In this document: piece by piece, positions 16,653-25,127 of the stretch | Layout: each line of letters opens with the position of its first letter | Numbering within the stretch: position 1 is the first letter of the stretch | DNA from: Burkholderia sp. WAC0059 | GTDB lineage: Bacteria > Pseudomonadota > Gammaproteobacteria > Burkholderiales > Burkholderiaceae | Direction of reading: 5' to 3' | NCBI RefSeq assembly: GCF_002870125.1 | Contig: NZ_PNEO01000001.1 | Location: forward strand, 372,001-436,000 | Length of the DNA stretch: 64,000 nt | Position numbers and translations under genes: made by a program | The notes under the pieces: model-generated | Seen by the model: only the letters and a program-made list of their open reading frames with translations | What the model was told of the DNA's origin: nothing | Databases searched by the model: none

Positions 16653-17231
16653 TCAAGCCGCGTGGGCCAACGGCAACACGTCGTTGACGTGCGTGCCGAT
16701 CTGCTGGCCGGTCACGCCGTAGACGTGCAGCGAAACGACGGGCGCATCGCCGCTGTTGGCCAGCCGATGCGCCGCGCCGCGGCCCCGTCCCGCGAACGAG
16801 ACGGCGCCTGCCGCGCGCGGCCGCGAGCGAGTTTCGCGTGCATGGCCGGCGGCCTCGTCCCAGGTGTAGAGCGTTTCGGTCAGCGTGCCGTCGAGGACGG
16901 CATAGCCGCACCACGTGTGATGCGCATGCACGGGGCTCGCCTGGCCGGGCGGCCAGACGAGCGACGCGACGGCATAGCGGCCTCGCGGGTCGGCGAAAAT
17001 CAGATGACGCTGATAGGTTCCGGTGCCGCAGGCGCGCTGCGCCGGCGTGACGAGCGCGTCGTCGGCCAGCGCGGCCTCGAGCGCTGTGCGAATGCCGTGG
17101 CCGAGCGCTTCGTCGCCGCGGGCCGGACTGGCGGTTTCGAAGGCCGCCTCGAGCGCGATCCGAAGACGTTCGACGGCCGCCGTGGCCGCGGCGTCGGCGC
17201 GAAAGCGATGTGGTTCGGCAGGCAGATTCAT
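16653..17231 (-). CDS. cysteine dioxygenase family thiol dioxygenase (cupin)
   Basis: This 192-residue mononuclear iron cupin has a probable metal triad of His102 and His104 (SPVHAHHTWCGY) plus His155 (RGAAHRLANSG). The family oxidises the thiol of cysteine or 3-mercaptopropionate to the sulfinate using O2. Cys108 lies near the position of the cross-linked Cys of mammalian enzymes, but spacing differs, so a Cys-Tyr cofactor cannot be inferred. It is transcribed divergently from an Lrp/AsnC gene 133 bases away, which probably senses the amino-acid substrate and controls it. Cysteine is the more likely substrate because of that neighbour. The two ends converge cleanly with the NmrA-like gene. 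Confidence 0.87.
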   Translation of the reverse strand: MNLPAEPHRFRADAAATAAVERLRIALEAAFETASPARGDEALGHGIRTALEAALADDALVTPAQRACGTGTYQRHLIFADPRGRYAVASLVWPPGQASPVHAHHTWCGYAVLDGTLTETLYTWDEAAGHARETRSRPRAAGAVSFAGRGRGAAHRLANSGDAPVVSLHVYGVTGQQIGTHVNDVLPLAHAA

Positions 17232-17307
17232 CGTGTGTTCCCTGACGGCGTTGGCGTGAATTCGACCACCATTTATAGCCGTTTATCGAGAGAAGAAGTT
17301 TCCATAT

Positions 17308-17328
17308 AATTCCCTCTGAATCGGAATT
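17308..17328. promoter_or_regulatory. inverted repeat, putative Lrp/AsnC operator
   Basis: AATTCC-N9-GGAATT is a perfect 6-bp inverted repeat in the A+T-rich divergent region. It overlaps a TATAAT hexamer at 17305-17310 that could serve as the -10 of the regulator gene. Lrp-type sites are often A+T-rich with imperfect dyads of this size. Confidence 0.5.
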
Positions 17329-17364
17329 TATAGAAAAATATTTTACGAATGGGGGTGAAAAGGC

Positions 17365-17823
17365 ATGGATATGATCGACAGGAAGCTCGTCGAGCTGCTG
17401 CAAGCGGATGCGACGATGCCGGTCGCCGAGCTGGCGCAGCGCGTCAACCTTTCGCAGACGCCATGCTGGAAGCGTATTCAGCGGCTCAGGGAAACCGGCG
17501 TGATTCGCGCCCAGGTGGCGCTGTGCGATCCGAAGAAGCTCGGCGTCGGAACGACGGTGTTCGTCGCGGTGCGCACGAATCTGCATACCGAGGACTGGGC
17601 CCAGACGTTCACGCGCGCGTTGCGCGACATTCCGGAAATCGTCGAGGCGTACCGGATGAGCGGCGAAACCGACTATCTGCTGCGCGTCGTTGTCTCCGAC
17701 ATCGAGGACTACGACCGCGTGTACAAGCAGTTGATCCGGGCGGTGCCGCTGTTCGACGTCAGTTCGAGCTTCGCGATGGAGCAGCTAAAGTTTTCGACCG
17801 CGCTGCCCGTGCGCCTGCCCTGA
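17365..17823 (+). CDS. Lrp/AsnC family transcriptional regulator
   Basis: The product is 152 residues. The N-terminal HTH is clear (about 3-60: IDRKLVELLQADATMPVAEL, then AQRVNLSQTPCWKRIQRLRE). The C-terminal RAM ligand-binding domain (about 65-145) includes MSGETDYLLRVVVSDIEDYD. Such proteins form octamers around amino-acid effectors. It is divergent from the thiol dioxygenase gene, which is its most likely target, by analogy with other feast/famine regulators next to catabolic genes. The ATG is preceded by GGGGGTGAAAAGG. No oddities are seen. It converges with the FUSC gene, with only a weak hairpin between. Confidence 0.92.
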   Translation: MDMIDRKLVELLQADATMPVAELAQRVNLSQTPCWKRIQRLRETGVIRAQVALCDPKKLGVGTTVFVAVRTNLHTEDWAQTFTRALRDIPEIVEAYRMSGETDYLLRVVVSDIEDYDRVYKQLIRAVPLFDVSSSFAMEQLKFSTALPVRLP

Positions 17824-17860
17824 AGCGTCGTCGCCGCAACGGCGTTTCCGACGGCGTTTT

Positions 17861-20392
17861 TCATGCATCGGGCAGCCGGATCACGCTTGCGTCCTTGCGA
17901 ATCAGCCACGAGGCCGCGAGCATCTGTTTGCACTGGTGCGCCAGCAGTTTCAACTCCTGGGCCGCGTCGGCCGTGGCGCCCAGTTCGCGTTCGGCGTCGA
18001 TCACCATGGTGTCGAGTGCGCGCGTCAACCGCTTCGTGATCTCGGCCTGATCGGCGGGCACGGCTTCCCCGGCCCCGGCGGCATCGAGATTGTCCCGCAC
18101 GCACGACAGCGCCTGCTGCAGCGCTTCGCGCGGCGCCTCGTTCTGCCGTGCCGGGCTGCGCAGCAGCGCAGCGGCGGCCGTGATCTGCGAGGCCAGCACG
18201 TGGCTGCGGACGAGCAGGTCGTTGAGCTCGGGGACGAACTTCTGCGCGGACTTCGGTTCGAGCATCATGCGCTGGAAGGCCTGGCCGAGATTGGCGAACG
18301 CGACGTGGACGTTCTTGCGCGCCAGTCGGTAGCGGTAGTCGCGCTCGAGCGACGATGCGGCCGCGCCGGCCGCCGCCACGCGAAGGCGCAGCGACGGCGA
18401 TGCCTGGGCTTGGGCTTGTGCCGACTGTCCCGGCGCGTCGCCGGTCTCGGGCGGTTCGTTCTTTACGTCGTCCGTCGTATTTTGGCCGGCGGCCGGCGAG
18501 GCGTTTTCCGCGGCCGTGGTCGCCGCCGCTGCTGCCGCGCCGACCAGCGCCCCGGCGGCAACGACCGCTCCGGTTTGAGCCGCGGCCGCCTCGGCGCTGC
18601 CCGCCGCCATCGCCACGGCCGGCGCGCGCGCGCCGGCCTCGGTCACGGCCTCGCTCGCGACCGCCGAGGCGGCGGCGCGGCCGCCGCTCCACCCGCTGGC
18701 GTCGAGATACTGGCGGGTCGCGGCGATCATCGCGTTCACGAGCTTGCCCATCAGCCGGTATTCCCAGTACGGGAACAGATGGCTCGCGGCAATGGCGATC
18801 GCGCAGCCGATCACCGTGTCGATGGCGCGTTCGCCGATGATGCGCAGGTCGCCCGGCGCGAGCAGATGGAACATCATCAGCACGTAGGCCGACGTGAACA
18901 CGACGCTCGCCGTGTAGTTGAAGAGCAGCAGGCTGTAGCTCATCACCATCGAGGCGAACATCGCCACGAGCAGCACGGCCGGATGCTTGACGAGCAGGAT
19001 CAGCGTCATGCTCGCCGTGCAGCCGATCAGCGTCCCGACGATCCGCTGCGCGTTGCGCTGGCGCGTGAGCGAATAGCCGGGCTTCATGATGATGACGGTC
19101 GTCATCACGATCCAGTATGCGTTGGTGAGCGGCAGCAGCCGGCCGAGCCAGAAGCCGATGGCCACGGCGATCGTCACGCGCAGCGCGTGGCGGAAGCTCG
19201 GCGAGGCCATCGTCAGGTTCGAGAAGAGTTGCCGCAGCGGCACGCGGCGGCCCGAGACGAAGCGCTGCAGCGCCTCGTCGATGCGCAGCTCGGTTTCGGT
19301 CGTGTGCGTCTCGTTCGCGAGGCTGCGGCGCATCCGGTCGATGAGCCGCGTGGCGCTCCAGATGCGCCGGAACGTGGCGGCAATCGCGGCGTAGGCTTCG
19401 GGGTCCTTCTGCGGCACGTCGTTCTTGCGCATCAGCTCGAGTTCGTACTCGATCGCGCGCAGTTCGGCCTTCACGTTGATGCGCGCGCGCGGCGCGCGAT
19501 TCTGCAGCACCGCGAGGCCGATGTCCTCGAGATCGGCGGCGGCCTTGCGGATCAGGTCGCGATAGAACACGAGCAGGTCCGATCCGCCGAACGTGTTGCG
19601 CACGAGCGGATAGTCGGTGTGGGTGCCGACGAACAGCTCGTGCAGATCGACCGTGTTGATGAACAGGTTGAAGTGCATCGCGCGGCGCGCGTCGAGTTCG
19701 CCGCTCCTGAATTTCGGCAGGTTGCGCAGCACGATGTCGCGCGCCGCGTCCTGGCGCTCGACGGCCGCGATCTGTTTCGCGACGAGGTTGCGATAGCACT
19801 CGTCGAGATCGTTGTCGAGGTCGAAGAACTGGGCGCGCGCGAGCAGATAGTCCGAGCAGGCGAACACGCTTTCGGCGAGCGCCTGCTGCTCGATGCGGCT
19901 CACCAGCAGATGGCTCACGAACGTGGCCCAGGACGTGTACCAGAGCCCGCCGAGCAGAATCCACGCGGCGTTGGCGAGCGCTTCCCACGGCGTGAAATGC
20001 GCGTCGAGCGTCATGACCATCATGAACAGCGTCGCGAAGCTGATTTGCGGCCAGCGGTTGCCGTAGACGACGATCAGCGAGAGCACGAACGTGAGCGGCA
20101 CGACGGCGCACCAGAGCGCGAGGCCGTTGACGGTCGCGAGGCCCGTCGCGAACGCGGACAGGAACCCGATCGCGCTGCACGCCAGCATCTCGTTGCGCTT
20201 GTACTTGAGCGGGCCGGGCATGTCGACGGCGCAGGCGCCGAGCGCGCCCGTCGAGATCGTGAAGCCGAGGTCGCTGTCGTGGAATACGAGCAGGCACAGG
20301 ATGGCCGGCAGCGAGATGCCGACCGCGATGCGCAGGCCGCCGTAGAAATACTGGCTATACAGGAATTTTTTGACTTCTACCGAATAGCGCAT
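17861..20392 (-). CDS. FUSC family inner-membrane exporter (YccS/AaeB-like)
   Basis: This 843-residue membrane protein has two blocks of hydrophobic helices (about 20-190 and 400-545), each followed by a cytoplasmic helical domain. That is the layout of the FUSC/YccS/AaeB group, which includes aromatic-acid and fusaric-acid exporters. The second block starts FRHALRVTIAVAIGFWLGRLLPL. The cytoplasmic part after the second block contains an unusual Ala-rich, low-complexity insert (about residues 565-680). The substrate is not predictable, and no membrane-fusion protein gene sits beside it as in aaeAB. The start ATG at 20392 is clear. It converges with the Lrp/AsnC gene and is upstream of the VC0807-like gene's opposite end on the same strand. 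Confidence 0.88.
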   Translation of the reverse strand: MRYSVEVKKFLYSQYFYGGLRIAVGISLPAILCLLVFHDSDLGFTISTGALGACAVDMPGPLKYKRNEMLACSAIGFLSAFATGLATVNGLALWCAVVPLTFVLSLIVVYGNRWPQISFATLFMMVMTLDAHFTPWEALANAAWILLGGLWYTSWATFVSHLLVSRIEQQALAESVFACSDYLLARAQFFDLDNDLDECYRNLVAKQIAAVERQDAARDIVLRNLPKFRSGELDARRAMHFNLFINTVDLHELFVGTHTDYPLVRNTFGGSDLLVFYRDLIRKAAADLEDIGLAVLQNRAPRARINVKAELRAIEYELELMRKNDVPQKDPEAYAAIAATFRRIWSATRLIDRMRRSLANETHTTETELRIDEALQRFVSGRRVPLRQLFSNLTMASPSFRHALRVTIAVAIGFWLGRLLPLTNAYWIVMTTVIIMKPGYSLTRQRNAQRIVGTLIGCTASMTLILLVKHPAVLLVAMFASMVMSYSLLLFNYTASVVFTSAYVLMMFHLLAPGDLRIIGERAIDTVIGCAIAIAASHLFPYWEYRLMGKLVNAMIAATRQYLDASGWSGGRAAASAVASEAVTEAGARAPAVAMAAGSAEAAAAQTGAVVAAGALVGAAAAAATTAAENASPAAGQNTTDDVKNEPPETGDAPGQSAQAQAQASPSLRLRVAAAGAAASSLERDYRYRLARKNVHVAFANLGQAFQRMMLEPKSAQKFVPELNDLLVRSHVLASQITAAAALLRSPARQNEAPREALQQALSCVRDNLDAAGAGEAVPADQAEITKRLTRALDTMVIDAERELGATADAAQELKLLAHQCKQMLAASWLIRKDASVIRLPDA

Positions 20393-20542
20393 CGACTGCT
20401 GGTGAGGTTCGGAAGCGGACGTAACGACGGGCAGGCAACGGGTTGCGTCGGCGGATTGCGGGCTGCCGGTGAGTCTAACTGATTTTTCCGGCCGTCTGAC
20501 CGTCGGCGCGGGCGCGGGTTCGGCCGCCGGGCTATGGTCGGG

Positions 20543-21199
20543 CTATGGCGCGTTGCGGATCCGGTTCGACGCGTCGTCGGGCAGGCTGCGCCTGCCGGCG
20601 CGCCGCATCCGGGCGCGATACCCGAACGTGGCGGCGCACAGCGCGCCGTAGATACCGTAGCTGATGAACGGCGAGACGGCCAGAAACCGCTCGATGGGCC
20701 AGGTGAGCGCGAGCCACGCGCGCAAGGCCGTTTCTCCCGTGAGGCCGACGCCCCAGATGGCCGTGAGCGCGCGCATGGCCGAGACGAACGCCGGACGCTC
20801 GCGCCACAACGCTTCGATGCGTTCGCCGCCGCCGGCCTGCTCGCGCGCGCCGCTCGCGCGGGCGAGATAGAACAGGAGGGGCCGGGGCGCGAAGAGCGAG
20901 AGCAGGAACGCGACGCCGACCATGCCGGACACGAGCGACTCGCGCATCAGCAGCATGCGCGGACCGCCGCCGAGCGCCATCGCGCCGATCGACAGCACGA
21001 TGCCGAGGAGGACGATGGCGCTCAGCGCGTCGACACGCCTGAAGCGTGCCAGTTCGACGAGGCTCCAGCCGAGCGGCGGCACGGCCGACGCCACGAGAGC
21101 GCCGAATTCGCCCCAGTGCGGCTGCGCGAGCCGGTAGGCGAGCCAGGGCAGCAGCAGGTTGACCGCCAGTTCGCCGACGAGGGCTGGACGTAGCTTCAT
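20543..21199 (-). CDS. VC0807-like integral membrane protein
   Basis: The product is 218 residues with about six hydrophobic segments spread over its length. The pattern [18 protein letters not shown] ... [20 protein letters not shown] ... [19 protein letters not shown] ... [19 protein letters not shown] matches the VC0807 family of bacterial membrane proteins, whose function is unknown. The assignment is from pattern memory. The start ATG is the first in frame with that homology. It is divergent from arfB and may be monocistronic. Its C-terminus is basic ([15 protein letters not shown]). Confidence 0.75.
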   Translation of the reverse strand: MKLRPALVGELAVNLLLPWLAYRLAQPHWGEFGALVASAVPPLGWSLVELARFRRVDALSAIVLLGIVLSIGAMALGGGPRMLLMRESLVSGMVGVAFLLSLFAPRPLLFYLARASGAREQAGGGERIEALWRERPAFVSAMRALTAIWGVGLTGETALRAWLALTWPIERFLAVSPFISYGIYGALCAATFGYRARMRRAGRRSLPDDASNRIRNAP

Positions 21200-21349
21200 G
21201 CCGGTTTACTCGACAAGGGTAATGCGCGAAAGTATCGGCCCATTCCGACCCACCTGGCAAACTGCCGGCAGGCTTCGCGATCGGTGCGTGCATCGGCCGG
21301 TCTATGCGAAACTCGCCGTTCCGCTTCGCTTCGTAGACAGGTTGCAACC

Positions 21350-21757
21350 ATGATCGCCCGCCACCCGGTGCCGCTACACGAAATCGAATTCACGGCCGTC
21401 CGCGCCCAGGGTGCGGGCGGGCAGAACGTGAACAAGGTGTCGAGCGCGATCCATCTGCGTTTCGACATCCAGGCCTCGTCGTTGCCCGACGTGCTGAAGC
21501 GGCGTCTGCTCGCGCTGTCGGACCGCCGCGTGACGCGCGACGGCGTCATCGTCATCAAGGCGCAGGAGCATCGCACGCAGGAGCAGAATCGCGCGGCCGC
21601 GCTCGAAAGACTGGGCGAATTGATCGATAGCGTCAGCGTTACGCGTCGCGCCCGCGTTCCGACGCGGCCGAGCCGCGCCTCGAACCTGCGGCGGCTCGAC
21701 GGCAAGGCGAAGCGCAGCGAGGTGAAAGCCGGGCGGGGGCGCGTCGCGGACGGATGA
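21350..21757 (+). CDS. arfB: alternative ribosome-rescue factor / peptidyl-tRNA hydrolase
   Basis: This 135-residue YaeJ-type release-factor homologue frees ribosomes stalled at the 3' end of mRNA. The catalytic GGQ is at residues 23-25 in [20 protein letters not shown]. The C-terminus is Lys/Arg-rich ([18 protein letters not shown]), as needed to probe the empty mRNA channel. It lacks the stop-codon recognition domains of RF1/RF2. I use the ATG at 21350; an upstream in-frame start at 21284 adds residues outside the family. Length and layout match ArfB well. Confidence 0.95.
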   Translation: MIARHPVPLHEIEFTAVRAQGAGGQNVNKVSSAIHLRFDIQASSLPDVLKRRLLALSDRRVTRDGVIVIKAQEHRTQEQNRAAALERLGELIDSVSVTRRARVPTRPSRASNLRRLDGKAKRSEVKAGRGRVADG

Positions 21758-21778
21758 CGGCGCTTCGACAGCCGGCCG

Positions 21779-22036
21779 TCAGTGGGTCGTGCCCGGCACG
21801 TCGAGAATCAGGATGATGGTCCAGTCCGCGTCGCCGTCGTGGTGATACTGCCGTTCGATGACGATGAACGGCTGCTGCTTGCCGGCCGGGCCGAGGAACA
21901 GCACGTCGCCTTCCATCGGCAGGCATTCGACCGGCGGCAGGGCGAGAAACGCGTCTTGCCTGTCGCGCGGCATCAGCTTTTCGATCTTGCGGGATGCCGC
22001 CTCGGTCCATTCGATGTCGAGCTGGATGTTGCTCAT
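21779..22036 (-). CDS. conserved small protein of unknown function
   Basis: This 85-residue soluble, acidic protein was not assigned to a named family. It reads as a compact fold, with beta-strand-like segments (VLFLGPAGKQQPFIVIERQY, WTIILILDVPG). The initial helix carries TEAASRKIEKLMPRDRQDAF. The ATG at 22036 is chosen over an upstream in-frame start because the sequence before it looks non-coding, and GCGGAGAACAG precedes it. It converges with arfB with a 21-base gap. No membrane or signal segment is present. Confidence 0.65.
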   Translation of the reverse strand: MSNIQLDIEWTEAASRKIEKLMPRDRQDAFLALPPVECLPMEGDVLFLGPAGKQQPFIVIERQYHHDGDADWTIILILDVPGTTH

Positions 22037-22201
22037 GCTGTTCTCCGCGTCAGGGGCGCACGGTGGGTGGGTCGATTCGAGGTGCGGGACTTTAGCATAC
22101 CGCCGGGCCTTGCCGCCGGCCAGGGCCGGCCTCGCGGCGAGGTTCGCGCCGGCGGGATCGCGGCGACGAAAGACCGAAGCAAAAGAGACCGAAACAAAAA
22201 A

Positions 22202-22233
22202 AGCCGAAGCCGGCATGGTAGCTGGCTTCGGCC
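22202..22233 (-). terminator. intrinsic terminator of the small His-rich protein gene
   Basis: GCCGAAGCC (22203-22211) and GGCTTCGGC (22224-22232) form a 9-bp stem. On the - strand the stem is followed by a T7 run. It lies about 45 bases downstream of the 22279-22509 gene. Confidence 0.8.
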
Positions 22234-22278
22234 TTGCCGGTTCCGCCCACGGGGCGAACCGGGAAGCAGCGTCCCGGG

Positions 22279-22509
22279 TTACTGGGCGGCTTTCTTATGG
22301 TGATGCGGCGCGCGATGGTGGTGCACCGGCCGGGCGGATTCCGTCGACGGGGCTGCCTCCTGCTGCGCCTGGAGATCCTGGGCGTGTTGCTCGATGTCGG
22401 CCGCCCTTTGCGGATCGGTGCTCATCGTGATGCCATTTTCCGTTTGCGCGTGGGCGACGCCCGTCAACGCGGAAAGCGCAACCAGAACGGCGAGGGACAC
22501 TTTTCTCAT
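22279..22509 (-). CDS. tiny exported His-rich protein
   Basis: The product is 76 residues. A clear signal peptide spans residues 1-21 (MRKVSLAVLVALSALTGVAHA, cleaved before QTENG). The mature protein is only about 55 residues, Gln/Ala-rich, and ends in two His triplets (VHHHRAPHHHKKAAQ). A strong GGAGGTC ribosome-binding site stands 4-9 bases before the ATG, and a good terminator follows, so it is a genuine one-gene unit. The His clusters suggest divalent-metal binding in the periplasm, which is inference. A second small exported protein with a His-rich tail lies at 24180-24443. Confidence 0.7.
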   Translation of the reverse strand: MRKVSLAVLVALSALTGVAHAQTENGITMSTDPQRAADIEQHAQDLQAQQEAAPSTESARPVHHHRAPHHHKKAAQ

Positions 22510-22680
22510 CTTGACCTCCAGGGAAGCGGTTTATGGGCCTGACTGGTGCCTGTCCATGCGGAAAGGACCCGATCATTCTAACGGCCAAATATACGTTCCA
22601 GATGACATTGGCCGGTTGCCGCAGCAAATAGTTACATCTGGTTACGTTTCCTGTGGCGATTTTGCCAGTTTGGGAGCCGC

Positions 22681-23421
22681 TCAAAACCAGCCGATCATGC
22701 GGTATAGATAGAACTGGGCCGTGCCGATCAACTCGTGCAATGCCGTTTCCGCGGCTGCCAGGTTGCTCCGGCGAGGCAACAGTCCCACTCGGGCCCGGCG
22801 CACGTTCGACACGATGGGCATGGGCGCGTAACCGAAGCGGCCGAAGTCGAGCAGGGCGCGGCGCATCTGGTAGGCCGAGGTGACGAGCATGAGCGAATCG
22901 TCATGTTCATGGTCCAGAATGCGGGCGACGTTTCGCGCGTTTTGCCAGGTCGTCAGGCTGCGGTTCTCGATGACGATGTCCGCAGGCGGAACGCCGGCCC
23001 GGGCCAGATAGGGGGCATAGGTGTCGGCCTCGCTGGCCGCGTGATGCTGGGGGTTGCCGCCGCTCAGGATCACGCGGCACAGCGCGCCCGACGCGCGGCA
23101 GCGCCGGTAGAGCGATGCCGCCGTCGACAGGCGCGCGAACGCGTCGTGTTGCGGGACGAGCGGCCCATCGGTTGACCGGGTCGTGCCGCTGCCGGGCACG
23201 ATGATGACCGTGCGTGCGCCGAACGTCGAGGGACGGACATTTTCTGATTCGTACGGAGTGCGATATATCTCTGGTTGCGCGAGATCGAGCAGCGGCACGG
23301 TCAGCCAGCCCGCGGATATCAGCCAGAAAATGGCGACGGTACAGGCTACGACGGCGCGTCGCGCGCTGCGCCATAGGACGGATAGTGCGAAAAAAAGCGC
23401 AAATAAAGTGAATAGAATCAA
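22681..23421 (-). CDS. DUF218 (YdcF/ElyC-like) membrane-anchored protein
   Basis: This 246-residue protein has two N-terminal hydrophobic segments (about 1-15 and 24-45) followed by a periplasmic or cytoplasmic DUF218 domain. Its hallmarks are VIIVPGSGTTRS, VILSGGNPQHHAASEADTYAPYL, IVIENRSLTTWQNARNVARIL and LMLVTSAYQMRRALLDF. Family members (SanA, ElyC, YdcF) are tied to envelope integrity and possibly polyprenyl-sugar metabolism. The only in-frame start at the edge is TTG (23421) with a poor ribosome-binding site, so the true N-terminus is uncertain. The gene seems isolated, with no operon partner. Confidence 0.8.
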   Translation of the reverse strand: MILFTLFALFFALSVLWRSARRAVVACTVAIFWLISAGWLTVPLLDLAQPEIYRTPYESENVRPSTFGARTVIIVPGSGTTRSTDGPLVPQHDAFARLSTAASLYRRCRASGALCRVILSGGNPQHHAASEADTYAPYLARAGVPPADIVIENRSLTTWQNARNVARILDHEHDDSLMLVTSAYQMRRALLDFGRFGYAPMPIVSNVRRARVGLLPRRSNLAAAETALHELIGTAQFYLYRMIGWF

Positions 23422-23658
23422 TTCAAATGGGGTAACGTATCAATTTTCGGGATGATGCGGAGGCTACCATCGTACTGCGCTGGTCGTTCGGCGGTGGGCG
23501 TTCTCTCTTCTACGGGGCCCGAAATAACCTGTCGTCCCTGTCGTGAGGCGTTTTTTCCGGGGTACGGGTCATCGCCGCATCGCATGGCGGACCGTGCCGG
23601 CTGGCATGTCGCAGCAGGCAGGATTCATAGCAGGGTTGCATTTTCATAAAGAAGTGAG

Positions 23659-23976
23659 ATGAGGACGTATTCCAACGAAGCGGTACTCGAAGCACTACGA
23701 CGGGTGCAATACCGGCAGGTCCCGTGGGCGCGGCGTCCCGGAGTATTCGAATATCTGCGCACGCTCGGATTGATGGAAACGGTCCGGCAGCGGACCGTGG
23801 CGCCGGCGCCCGGTTTTCATGCACCGGTGGACATCGCGGTGCTGACCGACCGGGGGCGGGCCGAGTTCGCCCGGCTCGCGCGCGACGAGCGTGCGCTGGA
23901 CTGGTCCGGGAACCGGTCGGCCGACTACGCGCCGACTGCCGATGCGCCTCAACCCGATCTCGAGGCGCGGCAATAG
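23659..23976 (+). CDS. small protein of unknown function
   Basis: The product is 105 residues with no signal peptide or membrane helix. The first half (NEAVLEALRRVQYRQVPWARRPGVFEYLRTLGLMETV) could form a small helical, winged-helix-like fold. AVLTDRGRAEFARLARDER resembles the wing and last helix of MarR/PadR-type proteins. That would make it a short DNA-binding or effector-like protein, but this is a weak inference. The ribosome-binding site is modest (GAAGTGAG). The tail is Asp/Pro-rich. It stands alone between two - strand genes. Confidence 0.5.
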   Translation: MRTYSNEAVLEALRRVQYRQVPWARRPGVFEYLRTLGLMETVRQRTVAPAPGFHAPVDIAVLTDRGRAEFARLARDERALDWSGNRSADYAPTADAPQPDLEARQ

Positions 23977-24055
23977 CGTCGTATCTTCTTCTCTACTCGC
24001 GCGGGTCGGCGTTTTCCGCGGGCTTGTCTGCGGGGCGATCTCAAGGACAATGCCG

Positions 24056-24084
24056 AAAAAAAGCCCGTATCGAAAGATACGGGC
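24056..24084 (-). terminator. intrinsic terminator on the - strand
   Basis: GCCCGTATC and GATACGGGC form a 9-bp stem with a 4-base loop. On the - strand it is followed by seven T. It ends transcription of the small exported protein gene that finishes at 24180. Confidence 0.8.
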
Positions 24085-24179
24085 GCTTACCGGCACGACT
24101 ACCACAGCGTTGTGCTAGTGGCGTCGACATGGACATGACGCGAAGTGCCGCGGTTACTCAATCGAACGTCGGAATGCCG

Positions 24180-24443
24180 TCAATGCCGGGGCAAGTGCGC
24201 CGGCGCGTTGTGCTGGTGCGCCAGCGCGCGGTTGTGAGCATTGCTTTCGATGTCGCCGCGCAGGTTGCCGCGCGGCACGGGTGGACTGTCCGCGTGCGCC
24301 GGGCCCGGCAGATCGGCCTGGCGCAGCAGCATCGAGGTGGGCAGCGCGTGCCAGTCGGGCACGCTGGAGGGAGCCGGTCGGGCCACGGTATAAATCGGCA
24401 ACGAAACCATGATGCCGCAGATGAGCAGGGCCATGGGTTTCAT
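24180..24443 (-). CDS. small exported protein with His-rich tail
   Basis: The product is 87 residues. Residues 1-21 look like a signal peptide (MKPMALLICGIMVSLPIYTVA). The mature part is Pro/His/Ala-rich and ends AHQHNAPAHLPRH. A perfect AGGAGG stands just before the ATG, and a strong terminator follows about 100 bases on, so it is a self-contained gene. It shares size, export and His-rich C-terminus with the 22279-22509 product, though simple alignment is not convincing. The function is unknown; metal binding or a periplasmic stress role is possible. Confidence 0.65.
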   Translation of the reverse strand: MKPMALLICGIMVSLPIYTVARPAPSSVPDWHALPTSMLLRQADLPGPAHADSPPVPRGNLRGDIESNAHNRALAHQHNAPAHLPRH

Positions 24444-24620
24444 CGCAGCCTCCTGTCAAGCCGGCGCGTCGACGTTTGTTGACATGATCACACGATAGTG
24501 TCGGCGGCGAAAGGCCGCTGTAAATAATGGTAAAGAGATGTATCTCCCGGGATCCGCGGCGATGTGCGGGTCGTTCGGGAGCGCAATGTTTGCTGCGGGG
24601 AGTCGGGAGCGTCGGAGACG

Positions 24621-24645
24621 AAAAAAGCGCGTACTGGCGCGCTTT
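24621..24645 (-). terminator. hairpin with T-run after the first DUF4096 gene
   Basis: AAAGCGCG and CGCGCTTT flank a 6-base loop, and the - strand continues with T-rich sequence (six T in total). It lies about 80 bases past the stop at 24726. Confidence 0.65.
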
Positions 24646-24725
24646 CGGGTCGGGAGAGGGAGCTTGCGGCCGGCCGCGTGAGCGGGGTCCGGCCGCGGAG
24701 GGTGGTCAGACGGTGGCTGCTGAGT

Positions 24726-25127
24726 TCAGGCCATCTTGACCGGCGCGCGCCACGATTCCGGATTGGTCCAGAACGCGCCGCGCAGGCGGTCGCGGCTCGG
24801 CGGAGCAGGCGATTTGGTGGCAGTCGCCCCGATGCGACCGCGCAGGGAAATTTGACGTCCGCTCGAACCCAGGCGTTTTACGATTTCGGCGAGCGTGCCA
24901 TCGGCCTGCCATTCGTCGAAACGACGGCGGCACGTCGGCGGCGACGGATACCGGCCGGGCAGCTTCGACCAGCCTTCGCCAGTCGAGAGCACCCACAGCA
25001 CGGCATTGACGACCGCGCGCGCTTCCACACGAGGCCGTCCGCGCCGCTCGCTCCGTGCGGGCTCCGCACAGAACAACGCCTCGACCAGCGCCCATTCGTT
25101 GTCTCTCAAATCGTCGAACAGCATCAT
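24726..25127 (-). CDS. stand-alone DUF4096 (transposase N-terminal domain) protein
   Basis: The product is 133 residues. Residues 5-88 match the DUF4096 domain found at the N-terminus of IS5-like transposases (LRDNEWALVEALF, RGRPRVEARAVVNAVLWVLS, GWSKLPGRYPSPPTCRRRFD). No DDE catalytic domain follows; the last 45 residues are basic and of no known family. GAGGTG lies 7 bases before the ATG, and a terminator follows. No terminal inverted repeats or target duplication are seen. It could be an orfA remnant of an IS427-type element, or a domesticated DNA-binding protein. A second, diverged copy of the domain is at 52352-52795. Confidence 0.75.
   Translation of the reverse strand: MMLFDDLRDNEWALVEALFCAEPARSERRGRPRVEARAVVNAVLWVLSTGEGWSKLPGRYPSPPTCRRRFDEWQADGTLAEIVKRLGSSGRQISLRGRIGATATKSPAPPSRDRLRGAFWTNPESWRAPVKMA

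Noticed and set aside
17936..20482. 848-codon open frame opposite the FUSC gene
   Set aside because: It is a mirror of the real gene with no recognisable domain and no ribosome-binding site.
22202..24084. CRISPR-like or repeated palindromes in the 22-24 kb region
   Set aside because: The two hairpins are different in sequence and each is an ordinary terminator of a single gene.
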